Assembly (NCBI GenBank): GCA_016708125.1
Contig: JADJGF010000001.1
Span: forward strand, 2,998,001-3,062,000
From: Ignavibacteriota bacterium
GTDB lineage: Bacteria > Bacteroidota > Ignavibacteria > Ignavibacteriales > Melioribacteraceae
Reading direction: 5' to 3'
Length of the DNA: 64,000 nucleotides
The notes under the pieces are model-generated. The model saw nothing but the letters and a program-made list of their open reading frames with translations. It did not search any database and was not told where the DNA came from. Both the position numbers and the translations under genes were made by a program. Shown here piece after piece: positions 9,680 to 17,660 of this stretch; the first letter of the stretch is position 1, and each line of letters begins with the position of its first letter.

Positions 9680-9683
9680 GGAG
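9680..9683 (+). promoter_or_regulatory. Ribosome binding site that fixes the PLP-enzyme start at 9690
   Basis: GGAG lies 6 nt before the ATG at 9690. The upstream in-frame ATG at 9678 overlaps this GGAG and has no Shine-Dalgarno of its own. Confidence 0.65.
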
Positions 9684-9689
9684 AGTAAA

Positions 9690-11012
9690 ATGTCTGAAAT
9701 TAATAAAACAAAGAAAAATGAATCAATAAATGATTCTAAATATTCGATGGATACGCATTTAATTTATGGAAAAAATGTTTCAAATAAATGGGATTACAGT
9801 CATCATGTAACTGCGCCGATTTCATCATCTACAACTTTTAGGCTTGATTCTGTTGAGCGCGGTGCGGAAGGGTTTATGCAATTTGCTCAAACTGAAGCTC
9901 ATGGAAATGAACAGCCAATTTTTATTTATGATAGACTCGGCGAACCCAATAAAGATATGCTTGAAGAAAATTTGGCATTTATTGAAAAAGGTGAAATGGC
10001 TGTTACTTTTGCAAGCGGAATGAGTGCAATTTCCGGAGTTTTAGGAATTCTTACAAAATCCGGTGATGAAATAATTACGCACACCACTTTGTACGGATGT
10101 ACAATTTCGCTTTTTAATAATTGGTATCCGCGATTAAATATTAAGGTTAATCCGATTGATTTAACAAATCTCCAAAATATTTTTTCTGTCCTAAATGAAA
10201 ACACAAAAGTTATTTATTTTGAAACTCCGGCAAATCCTAATTTGGATATTATAAATATTATTGAATTAAGAAAAATTGTTGATGAAATTAATAAATCAAG
10301 AAGCGAAAATAATTTATTAACAATTGTAGTTGATAACACTTTTGCAACTTCGTTCAGTCAAAGGCCAATAGAATTAGGTTCAGATTTCACTGTTCATTCT
10401 TTAACAAAAGGAATGGGCGGATTTGGAACAGATATGGGCGGCGCTGTAATCGGTAAAAATAAATATCGTGATGCACTTCTTCTTTATAGAAAAGATTTTG
10501 GCGCTGTATTAAATACAAAAAGTGCTTGGGCAATTTTAACTTACGGATTACCAAGTTTGGCACTTCGACAAAAACATCAAATTCAATCATCAATTAAAAT
10601 AGCTGAGTTTTTAGAAAATCATCCAAAAGTAGAATTTGTAAAATATCCGGGATTAAAATCTCATCCGCAGTATGAAATTGCAAAAAAACAAATGATAGAT
10701 TTCTATGGAAATTTTGCACCGGGAAGTTTAATTTATTTTGTACTTAAAGGAAATACTCCCGAAGAAACAAAAAATAACGGTAAAAAGTTAATGGATCATA
10801 TTGCGCAAAATGCTTACACAATGACTTTGGCGGTAAGTTTGGGTCATACAAGAACTTTAATTGAACATCCTGCTTCAATGACGCATTCTGTTATTCCCGC
10901 TGATAAATTAGTTGAACGTGGAATTGATGCCGGTGGTGTAAGATTAGCAATTGGAATTGAAAATGTAAATGATGTTTTAACCGATTTGGAAGAATCTTTA
11001 AAAGTAATTTAG
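9690..11012 (+). CDS. Cys/Met-metabolism PLP-dependent enzyme (methionine gamma-lyase / cystathionine gamma-synthase family)
   Basis: About 440 residues of the trans-sulfuration PLP family. Visible features are YDRLGEPN with a substrate/PLP Tyr-Arg, SGMSAISG (PLP phosphate binding), VVDNTFAT (Asp to the pyridine nitrogen) and HSLTKGMGG with the Schiff-base Lys at about residue 240. Members make or break C-S bonds in Met, homocysteine or cystathionine, and the substrate cannot be fixed from sequence alone. It is longer than typical members (about 400) because of an extra N-terminal stretch. The start at 9690 is preferred over 9678. It stands alone between two terminators. Confidence 0.9.
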   Translation: MSEINKTKKNESINDSKYSMDTHLIYGKNVSNKWDYSHHVTAPISSSTTFRLDSVERGAEGFMQFAQTEAHGNEQPIFIYDRLGEPNKDMLEENLAFIEKGEMAVTFASGMSAISGVLGILTKSGDEIITHTTLYGCTISLFNNWYPRLNIKVNPIDLTNLQNIFSVLNENTKVIYFETPANPNLDIINIIELRKIVDEINKSRSENNLLTIVVDNTFATSFSQRPIELGSDFTVHSLTKGMGGFGTDMGGAVIGKNKYRDALLLYRKDFGAVLNTKSAWAILTYGLPSLALRQKHQIQSSIKIAEFLENHPKVEFVKYPGLKSHPQYEIAKKQMIDFYGNFAPGSLIYFVLKGNTPEETKNNGKKLMDHIAQNAYTMTLAVSLGHTRTLIEHPASMTHSVIPADKLVERGIDAGGVRLAIGIENVNDVLTDLEESLKVI

Positions 11013-11024
11013 AATTTAATAAAA

Positions 11025-11061
11025 GTAGTGAATGAAAATTTTCATCCACTACATAATTTTT
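11025..11061 (+). terminator. Probable terminator after the PLP enzyme
   Basis: Stem GTAGTG (11025-11030) with CACTAC (11047-11052), enclosing a second self-complementary segment ATGAAAATTTTCAT (11032-11045), then a T run. The inner palindrome would form a tetraloop hairpin. Confidence 0.6.
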
Positions 11062-11114
11062 CACTTCATAGAAATTATTCCGATAATTACAATTATTTAC
11101 AGATTGAGTAAAAT

Positions 11115-11516
11115 TTGAAATTACTTTTTATAAGCATTTTATTTTTTTCTTCAAATTTATTTTCTCAAGAATTTGAGAATCTTGATCAGAATGTTGTTGG
11201 AATGATAAACTCAAATGGAGAAATTTATTTAGTTCTTGAGAATGGTTTTTTAAAATTAGAAAAGAACATTGCCTATATTGAGTATTACAGAAAAATTTAT
11301 AATGATTCCACAATTACAAATCCAAATACAGAAATTACGGAGAACTATTCCGTAAACTTTTTTCCGTATTTAGTTCCAACTCAAAACGATTTTAAAATTG
11401 ATTTTGATCAACCGATGAAACTTGGAGTTTTAATTGAACTTAAAAGTTCTGAGAAATTCAATTTATCGGAATATGGAAAAACTGTAGTTGATTCAATTAA
11501 AGACAAATCAAAGTAA
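11115..11516 (+). CDS. Small exported protein of unknown function
   Basis: A 133-residue open frame starting with TTG. The first 18 residues (MKLLFISILFFSSNLFSQ) look like a signal peptide with cleavage after FSQ, so the product is periplasmic or outer-membrane associated. The remainder is acidic and beta-rich with no recognised motif or cysteine. It lies between the PLP enzyme terminator and the pgeF gene with a 72-bp gap. I do not recognise the family. Confidence 0.6.
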   Translation: MKLLFISILFFSSNLFSQEFENLDQNVVGMINSNGEIYLVLENGFLKLEKNIAYIEYYRKIYNDSTITNPNTEITENYSVNFFPYLVPTQNDFKIDFDQPMKLGVLIELKSSEKFNLSEYGKTVVDSIKDKSK

Positions 11517-11588
11517 GTAAAAATTATTTACAACTTTTAATTCCAAAACTTCTTCGTAAATTTCACTTCAATTTTTAAAAAATATAAA

Positions 11589-12329
11589 ATGAAAATTCAC
11601 AAATCGAAAATATTCGAAAAATTTCCGGAAATTATTTTCGGCTTCAGTCAAAAAATTAAATTAAATGAAAATGATAAATTTAGTTTCAACATGTCAAAAT
11701 CGATTGGTAATGATGAAAATATAGTTGAAAGTAATCGCGAGAAATTTTTTAATCAATTAGGATTAAACTCAAAAAATGTTGTAATTGAAAAACAAAATCA
11801 TAGTGATATTATAAATTTTGTAGAAAGTTTTGAAAAAAATTTAACCGGAGATGCATTAATTACAAAAACTAAAAATTTAGGTTTGGCAGTTTCAACTGCG
11901 GATTGCACAAATATTTATTTGTATGAAATTAAAGAAAAAGTAATCGCTGCAGTTCATTCTGGTTGGGAAGGAACAGAAAAAAGAATTTTGGAAAAAACTG
12001 TACAAAAATTAATTGATGGATTTTCGTGTAATCCAAAAAATTTGGTTGTTTATTTTGGACCTTCAATTTCTCAAAAAAATTATGAAGTTGGAAAAGAATT
12101 CGCTCAAAAGTTTGAATCAAAATATTTACTTCCAAATGGAGAAAAATATTTACTCGATTTGAAATCTGCGAATAAAGATATTTTGTTGAAATTCGGAATT
12201 CCAGAAAATCAAATTGAAGTTGATGAAATCTGCAGTTTTGGGAATTCTAATTTCCATTCATTTCGAAGAGATAAACAAAATTCCGGTCGCGCTTTTGGCG
12301 TAATTGCTATGAAAGGAACAAATGAGTAA
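11589..12329 (+). CDS. pgeF: Laccase-domain PgeF/YfiH family protein
   Basis: A 246-residue member of the multicopper-oxidase-unrelated 'laccase domain' family, known as a peptidoglycan-editing factor (YfiH) or LACC1-like purine nucleoside enzyme. The metal-site residues are visible: His in KQNHSD, Cys in STADC and His in AVHSGW, followed by FGPSISQKNYEVG and SFRRDKQNSGRAFGVI. Length is typical. Its end overlaps the next gene by 8 bp, indicating translational coupling to the permease. Confidence 0.93.
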   Translation: MKIHKSKIFEKFPEIIFGFSQKIKLNENDKFSFNMSKSIGNDENIVESNREKFFNQLGLNSKNVVIEKQNHSDIINFVESFEKNLTGDALITKTKNLGLAVSTADCTNIYLYEIKEKVIAAVHSGWEGTEKRILEKTVQKLIDGFSCNPKNLVVYFGPSISQKNYEVGKEFAQKFESKYLLPNGEKYLLDLKSANKDILLKFGIPENQIEVDEICSFGNSNFHSFRRDKQNSGRAFGVIAMKGTNE

Positions 12330-13230
12330 TTCATTAAAAATTGTTTTGGGATATGTAGCAATTTGTCTTATTTGGGGCTCAACATGGCTTGCAATAAGGC
12401 TGGGATTGGATTCATTAACTCCTTTAATTTCTGCGGGATTGCGTTTTCTTTCAGCTTCAATAATAATTTTTGCAATCGTATTTATCAAAAAAATTGAAAT
12501 GCATTTGGATTCCAATTCAATAAAAATGTATATTTTTTTGGCATTCTTTTCGTTTACAATTCCGTTTGGTTTGGTTTATTGGGCAGAGCAATTCGTGCCA
12601 AGCGGATTAGCTTCAGTATTGTTCGGAATTTTTCCATTTTCCGTTTTCGTATTTTCTTGGTTTATTCTCAAAGGAGAATCCGCAGATTTTTTCAAATTGG
12701 CAAGTGTAATTTTAGGCTTCATCGGAATTCTAATAATTTTTTTAGATAGTTTAGAATTGGATATTGAAAATCACACTTTAGGATTATTGGCAGTTTTGTT
12801 AAGCGCAATAATTCAAGGTTCAAACTCAGTTGTGGTAAAAAAATGGGGAAGTCATCTTCATCCGTTTTCGCTAAATGCAATTCCGTTGTTGATTGCCGGA
12901 ATTTCCATGATTTCGTTAAGTTTCCTTTTCGAAAATTCATCAATTTGGGAATTTAACACTAAAGCAATTTTTTCAATTTCTTACTTAGCTGTTGTTGGAA
13001 CAATTGCTGCTTTTACAATTTATTATTGGTTGTTAAAGCAAATTAACGCGGTGATTTTAGCGCTTTCATCATTTATAACTCCAATTATTGCATTAATTTT
13101 GGGCTGGCTGATACTTAACGAACAACTTTCTGCAAAAGTTTTAGTTGGGGCACTTTTTGTGTTAATTGGAATTTTATTTGCTAATTTTAAGCAATTAAGA
13201 AAATATATTCTTAATAAAAAGGAATTGTAA
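12322..13230 (+). CDS. EamA (DMT superfamily) inner-membrane transporter
   Basis: 302 residues with about ten hydrophobic segments in two homologous EamA halves. The first half has LGYVAICLIWGSTWLAIRLG and the second LAVVGTIAAFTIYYWLL followed by ILGWLILNEQLS. Such proteins export or import metabolites, often amino acids or nucleosides; the substrate is unknown here. It overlaps pgeF by 8 bp and abuts folB. Confidence 0.92.
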   Translation: MSNSLKIVLGYVAICLIWGSTWLAIRLGLDSLTPLISAGLRFLSASIIIFAIVFIKKIEMHLDSNSIKMYIFLAFFSFTIPFGLVYWAEQFVPSGLASVLFGIFPFSVFVFSWFILKGESADFFKLASVILGFIGILIIFLDSLELDIENHTLGLLAVLLSAIIQGSNSVVVKKWGSHLHPFSLNAIPLLIAGISMISLSFLFENSSIWEFNTKAIFSISYLAVVGTIAAFTIYYWLLKQINAVILALSSFITPIIALILGWLILNEQLSAKVLVGALFVLIGILFANFKQLRKYILNKKEL

Positions 13231-13599
13231 ATGTTAAATGTTGTTCGAATAAAAAATGCGGTTTTTTATGCATATCACGGAGCTTTAAAAGAAGAGCAGT
13301 TTATTGGCGGAAAGTTTGAAGCCGATGTTGATATGTTTTTCAATTTTACGGAAGCTGCCGCAAATGATGATTTATCTAAAACAATAAATTATGATGAAGT
13401 TTATAAATTTATTAATAAAGTAATACATGAAAAAAAATATTATTTGATAGAAACTTTGGCAACAATTATTGCAGATAGTTTATTAAAGACTTATCCCATT
13501 TTAGAAAAAATTAATGTGAAAGTTAGAAAAAATAATGTTCCGGTCGGCGGAATTATTGAACATGTGGAAGCAGAAGTTGAAAAACGCAGAAACGAATAA
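13231..13599 (+). CDS. folB: Dihydroneopterin aldolase
   Basis: 122 residues. FolB cleaves dihydroneopterin to 6-hydroxymethyl-dihydropterin in folate synthesis. Visible landmarks are the N-terminal Tyr-His of AYHGALKEEQ, the substrate-anchoring Glu region (LIETLATIIAD) and VRKNNVPVGGIIEHVEAEVE at the C-terminus. The size fits the family. It starts right after the EamA gene and overlaps folK in another frame, a classic folB-folK pair. Confidence 0.93.
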   Translation: MLNVVRIKNAVFYAYHGALKEEQFIGGKFEADVDMFFNFTEAAANDDLSKTINYDEVYKFINKVIHEKKYYLIETLATIIADSLLKTYPILEKINVKVRKNNVPVGGIIEHVEAEVEKRRNE

Positions 13600-14086
13600 A
13601 GTATATATTGGAATTGGCTCAAATGTTGGTAATCGTTTATTAAATTTTAAAAAAACAATAAAATTAATTAGCGAAAATGAAAATATTTCTGACGTAAAAA
13701 TTTCATCTGTTTATGAAACTTTGCCTTACGGAAATATTGAACAAAATAATTTTTATAATGCAGTAATTAATTTCAACACAAATTTTACTTTGCAAGAACT
13801 TTTTGATTTTACAAAATCAGTTGAGAAAAAAATTGGGAGAATTAAAAGACAAAATTGGGGACCGCGCGAAATTGATTTGGATATTTTATTATTCAACAAA
13901 TTGGTTTTTGCCGATGAAAATATTTCAATTCCGCATAAAGATTTGGTAAATCGCGATTTTGTTTTGGTTCCGTTATTGGAATTATCTAAAAATTTGGTAA
14001 ATCCGGCAACAAAAATTAAGTTAAAAGAATACTTAAATAAATTATCACATAAATTTATAATTAGTAAATTTGGATTAGAAATTTAG
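13562..14086 (+). CDS. folK: 2-amino-4-hydroxy-6-hydroxymethyldihydropteridine diphosphokinase (HPPK)
   Basis: The enzyme transfers pyrophosphate from ATP to the FolB product. The core begins KVYIGIGSNVGNR and the family signature RIKRQNWGPREIDLDILLFN is present with the Mg-binding Asp pair. The frame is open further upstream (ATG at 13535), but that would put about 20 extra residues before the fold and overlap folB more. ATG 13562 or TTG 13577 is a better start; neither has a strong ribosome binding site, so translation is probably coupled to folB. About 174 residues. Confidence 0.92.
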   Translation: MWKQKLKNAETNKVYIGIGSNVGNRLLNFKKTIKLISENENISDVKISSVYETLPYGNIEQNNFYNAVINFNTNFTLQELFDFTKSVEKKIGRIKRQNWGPREIDLDILLFNKLVFADENISIPHKDLVNRDFVLVPLLELSKNLVNPATKIKLKEYLNKLSHKFIISKFGLEI

Positions 14087-14151
14087 ATCAATAATTAGCA
14101 TTTTTCTTTATCCTCATTTTAGAACTTTTTTGAAAATATAATTTTGAATAT

Positions 14152-14155
14152 GGAG
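14152..14155 (+). promoter_or_regulatory. Ribosome binding site for the deoxynucleoside kinase
   Basis: GGAG lies 6 nt upstream of TTG 14162. The alternative ATG at 14150 overlaps it, so TTG 14162 is the likelier start. Confidence 0.5.
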
Positions 14156-14161
14156 ATTTTT

Positions 14162-14806
14162 TTGGAACAACCGAGATATATTGCAATTGAAGGTGTAATT
14201 GGAGCCGGCAAAACAGCTTTATCAAAAAAATTGGCGGAAAAACTTTCGGCAAAATTAGTTTTGGAAGAATTTGAAAATAACCCATTCTTAGAAAAATTTT
14301 ACGATGACAGAAAACGTTACGCATTTCAAACACAAATGTTTTTTTTAATTAATAGATTTAAGCAGCAAGAACAATTTAATCAAGAAGATCTTTTTACGGA
14401 ATATTTGGTTTCGGATTATTTTTTCGATAAAGATCAAATTTTTGCATATTTGAATCTTGCCGGCGATGAATTAAAATTGTACGAAAGCGTTTTTCCATTA
14501 TTGAAAAGAAATTTGCGACAAATTGATTTGGTGATTTTTCTTCAAGCAAGTGTTGATCGTTTAATTTATAATATTAAAAAACGAGGAAGATCAGTCGAGA
14601 AAAATTTAACTAGAACTTACATTAGAGATTTAAGCGAAGCTTATAATAATTTTTTCTTCAAATATAATTCAACGCCTTTGTTAATTGTTAACACAACCGA
14701 TATTGATTTTGTAAATAAAGAAGATGATTTTGATGAACTTTTCAATCAAATATTTAGAAAAGATAGAGGTTTCATAGAATATTTTAATCCTAAAATAAAA
14801 GTATAA
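14162..14806 (+). CDS. Deoxynucleoside kinase
   Basis: About 214 residues of the dNK (deoxyadenosine/deoxyguanosine kinase) family, which phosphorylates deoxynucleosides for salvage. The P-loop GVIGAGKT is at the very N-terminus (EQPRYIAIEGVIGAGKT), followed by the substrate-side FYDDRKRYAFQTQMFFL, the lid-like KKRGRSVEKNLTRTY and a C-terminal SEAYNNFFFKY. The chosen TTG start gives an N-terminus like other members; ATG 14150 would add four residues. It follows folK after a short AT-rich gap and precedes a small membrane protein gene. Confidence 0.88.
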   Translation: MEQPRYIAIEGVIGAGKTALSKKLAEKLSAKLVLEEFENNPFLEKFYDDRKRYAFQTQMFFLINRFKQQEQFNQEDLFTEYLVSDYFFDKDQIFAYLNLAGDELKLYESVFPLLKRNLRQIDLVIFLQASVDRLIYNIKKRGRSVEKNLTRTYIRDLSEAYNNFFFKYNSTPLLIVNTTDIDFVNKEDDFDELFNQIFRKDRGFIEYFNPKIKV

Positions 14807-14808
14807 AA

Positions 14809-15030
14809 ATGACCGGACTATTTAGATTATTATTTTACATTTTAATTGGTTATATATTTTACAAAAGTTACAAAGTAATTGTAAATATGTTTCGGAATTC
14901 ATCAAGAAAAAGTTCTGATGAAAATATTTTTGAAAGAGAAAATGTAAAAAGCAGAATTAATAAAAAAGATGCAGTTGATGCGCAATTTGAAGAAATTGAC
15001 GAAAAAGAAAACCCGCCATCAGATAAATAA
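14809..15030 (+). CDS. Small single-pass membrane protein with acidic tail
   Basis: 73 residues: one membrane segment (about 4-20, LFRLLFYILIGYIFYKSY), a basic juxtamembrane stretch and a charged tail containing DAVDAQFEEIDEKE. Such short proteins ending in a DAxFEEIxE-like segment are common in Bacteroidota (DUF4834-like; this naming is tentative). It starts 2 bp after the kinase gene and is probably in the same operon. Function unknown. Confidence 0.6.
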   Translation: MTGLFRLLFYILIGYIFYKSYKVIVNMFRNSSRKSSDENIFERENVKSRINKKDAVDAQFEEIDEKENPPSDK

Positions 15031-15150
15031 TTATGTGTAAAAATTTTTAGAATATTAAATTGCCAATTCTGATATGTATAGGCTTACAGATAGAAATATA
15101 AAAAATTATTTTTGGAAATCTTCTTATTAGATAGTTTGTAAAATGCGCTT

Positions 15151-15221
15151 GTCACTTCGACCGAAGGGAGAAGTCTGAAAAGCTAAACAGATTTCTCAGT
15201 CGTATACTCCTTCGAAATGAC
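15151..15221. repeat. Imperfect inverted repeat, probable dispersed intergenic repeat
   Basis: Arms 15151-15176 (begins GTCACTTCGA, ends GAGAAGTCT) and 15189-15221 (begins AGATTTCTC, ends TTCGAAATGAC) are imperfect reverse complements around a 12-nt centre. The GTCAtTTCGA...GAGAAaTCT form resembles the REP-like palindromic repeats dispersed between genes in many Bacteroidota-type genomes. It is more GC-rich than its surroundings. It lies between a membrane protein gene and the ppx/gppA gene. Confidence 0.7.
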
Positions 15222-15288
15222 TATTCTAATTTTGATAAGTACTTTTGTGAGATTGACAAATAAACTAACTTTTCTAAAAATTCAAACA

Positions 15289-16227
15289 ATGAAAAAAATT
15301 GCCGCAATTGATATTGGTTCAAATTCATTTCACTTAATAATTGTTCAAATTTTACAAAACGGAAATTTAGAAATTATTCATCGCGAAAGAGAAGTTTTAC
15401 GTTTAAGCGAAAATTTTACAATCGAATCAAAAATAATTTCCGCAGAATTAATTGAAAAATCGATTTTAGTTTTAAATAGATTTTCGGAAATTGCAAAAAA
15501 TCATAAAGCAGAAATCTTTGCAGTTGCAACAAGCTCAGTGAGAGAATCTTCAAATCAAAATATATTTTTAAATAAAATTTTTGATGAAACCGGAATCCAA
15601 ATAAAAGTTATTGATGGAATTGAAGAAGCCAGATTAATTTATTTGGGAGTTTCAAATTCCGTTAAAATTAAAAATAAAAAATGTTTCTGTATAGATATCG
15701 GCGGCGGAAGCACGGAATTTATTGTTGGAATTAATGACGAAATTATTTTTTCGGAAAGTTTAAAACTTGGTGCGGTTCGTTTAACTAAAAAATTTTTCCC
15801 AGATTTAATTATTTCCGAATCTAATATAAATGAATGCAAAAAATATATTGAACAAAATTTATCAGAATTAAAAAGTAAAAGTATTTTGGCTAATTTAGAT
15901 TTAGTTATTGGAACTTCCGGAACAATTTTATCTGTTGGGAATCTAATAAATTCAATAAAGTTCAAAAAAGATAATTTTGAAAGTTTGAATAACTTCAAAA
16001 TAAGAAAAGATGATTTACTCGAAATTCAAAAAATTATTTTATCAAAAAAAACTTTGGAAGAAAGAAAAATTATTGTTGGTTTGGATGAAAAAAGAGCAGA
16101 TATAATTCCCGCCGGAATAATTTTGTTATCATCAATTTTTGAGCAATTCCAAATTGAAGAAATGGTAATTTCCGAATTTGCTTTGCGTGAAGGAATTATT
16201 TTTGATTCGTTAAAACGAAAAACTTAA
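15289..16227 (+). CDS. Ppx/GppA family phosphatase (exopolyphosphatase)
   Basis: 312 residues of the ASKHA-fold Ppx/GppA family, which hydrolyses polyphosphate or pppGpp. Motifs: AAIDIGSNSFHLIIVQ (phosphate 1), FAVATSSVRES, FCIDIGGGSTEFIVG (phosphate 2) and GTSGTI. It has only the two-lobed catalytic core and lacks the C-terminal HD domain of long Ppx. The start at ATG 15289 directly precedes the conserved first strand; an in-frame ATG at 15217 lies inside the inverted repeat and would add 24 non-conserved residues. Confidence 0.9.
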   Translation: MKKIAAIDIGSNSFHLIIVQILQNGNLEIIHREREVLRLSENFTIESKIISAELIEKSILVLNRFSEIAKNHKAEIFAVATSSVRESSNQNIFLNKIFDETGIQIKVIDGIEEARLIYLGVSNSVKIKNKKCFCIDIGGGSTEFIVGINDEIIFSESLKLGAVRLTKKFFPDLIISESNINECKKYIEQNLSELKSKSILANLDLVIGTSGTILSVGNLINSIKFKKDNFESLNNFKIRKDDLLEIQKIILSKKTLEERKIIVGLDEKRADIIPAGIILLSSIFEQFQIEEMVISEFALREGIIFDSLKRKT

Positions 16228-16337
16228 CCAAAATTTAACCTTCAAAACGTATTTAATTAACTTAATATTTGTGAAACTTTTACGAAAAGTGGTATTTTAA
16301 CAACCATAATAAAATCGTTTAACAATTCGGATTAAAA

Positions 16338-17636
16338 ATGATCTCACACGTTTACATTAAAAATTTAGCAAATCACATTGGAAATTCCGTAACATTAAAA
16401 GGCTGGCTGTTTAATAAAAGATCAAGCGGAAAAGTAAAATTTTTAATTTTAAGAGATGGCAGCGGATATTTACAATGTATAGTTTTTAAGGGAAATGTTT
16501 CCGAAGAAGTTTTTCAATTGGCTGATTCTATTACTCAAGAAAGCAGTTTTGAAATTACCGGAATTGTGAAATCTGAACCGCGTGCAGTCGGCGGATTTGA
16601 GCTTGATGTTACAGATTTAAAATTAATTGGAGATTCTGTTGATTATCCAATTACACCTAAAGATCACGGAATTGAATTTTTAATAGATAAAAGACATTTG
16701 TGGATTCGCTCAAAAAGACAAGCTGCAATTTTAAAAGTTAGACACAGAATTGTAAAAGCAATCAGAGATTTTTTTGATGAGAGAGATTTCACACTATTTG
16801 ATCCTCCGATAATTACACCAAATGCTTCGGAAGGAACTTCCACACTTTTTGAAATGGAATATTTTGATTTGGGGAAAGCGTATTTAACACAATCGGGACA
16901 ATTATACGCTGAAGCTGGCGCAATGGCTTTGGGAAAAGTTTATTCTTTTGGTCCAACTTTTAGAGCTGAAAAATCCAAAACAAGGAGACATTTAACAGAG
17001 TTTTGGATGGTTGAACCGGAAATGGCTTTTTATAATCTTGATGATGATATGGATTTAGCGGAAGAATTTTTGGAATATATTGTTCAAACAGTTTTGAAAG
17101 ATTGCAGATCGGAATTAGAAATTTTGGAAAGAGATACAACTAAATTGGAAAAAGTTGTAAGACCTTTTCCAAGAGTTTCATATACGGAAGCCGTGGAAAT
17201 TTTACGATCGAAAGGGCATGAATTTGAATGGGGAAATGATTTAGGTGCAACTGATGAAACTGTAATTTCCGAACAATTTGATAAACCGGTTATGGTTCAT
17301 AGATATCCCGCAGAAATTAAAGCTTTTTATATGAAACGCGATCCGGAAAATCCTAAAGTAGCATTGGCTGTTGATGTTTTAGCTCCGGAAGGTTACGGAG
17401 AAATTATCGGTGGAAGTCAAAGAGAAGATAATTTAGATTTGATGTTACAAAGAATAAATGAACATAAATTACCACAACATTATTTTGAATGGTATTTGGA
17501 TTTACGAAGATTCGGCTCGGTTCCTCATGCGGGATTTGGTTTAGGTTTGGAAAGAACAGTAACTTGGATTTGCGGAATTGAGCATTTGCGGGAAACAATT
17601 CCATTTCCAAGAATGATTTATAGGAATACACCCTAA
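16338..17636 (+). CDS. asnS: Asparaginyl-tRNA synthetase
   Basis: 432 residues of a class IIb synthetase charging tRNA(Asn). An N-terminal OB anticodon-binding domain (about 1-100: VTLKGWLFNKRSSGKVKFLILRDGSGYLQ) precedes the catalytic domain. Motif 2 is FRAEKSKTRRHLTEFWM and motif 3 is GFGLGLERTVTWICG. The length and TEFWMVEPE are typical of AsnRS rather than AspRS. A 110-bp AT-rich gap upstream probably holds its promoter. Confidence 0.96.
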   Translation: MISHVYIKNLANHIGNSVTLKGWLFNKRSSGKVKFLILRDGSGYLQCIVFKGNVSEEVFQLADSITQESSFEITGIVKSEPRAVGGFELDVTDLKLIGDSVDYPITPKDHGIEFLIDKRHLWIRSKRQAAILKVRHRIVKAIRDFFDERDFTLFDPPIITPNASEGTSTLFEMEYFDLGKAYLTQSGQLYAEAGAMALGKVYSFGPTFRAEKSKTRRHLTEFWMVEPEMAFYNLDDDMDLAEEFLEYIVQTVLKDCRSELEILERDTTKLEKVVRPFPRVSYTEAVEILRSKGHEFEWGNDLGATDETVISEQFDKPVMVHRYPAEIKAFYMKRDPENPKVALAVDVLAPEGYGEIIGGSQREDNLDLMLQRINEHKLPQHYFEWYLDLRRFGSVPHAGFGLGLERTVTWICGIEHLRETIPFPRMIYRNTP

Positions 17637-17660
17637 TTCTAAAATAAACTTTCAAATATT

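Noticed and set aside
15217..15288. N-terminal extension of the ppx/gppA gene to ATG 15217
   Set aside because: The start lies inside the inverted repeat, and the extra 24 residues precede the conserved first strand of the fold. ATG 15289 is used instead.
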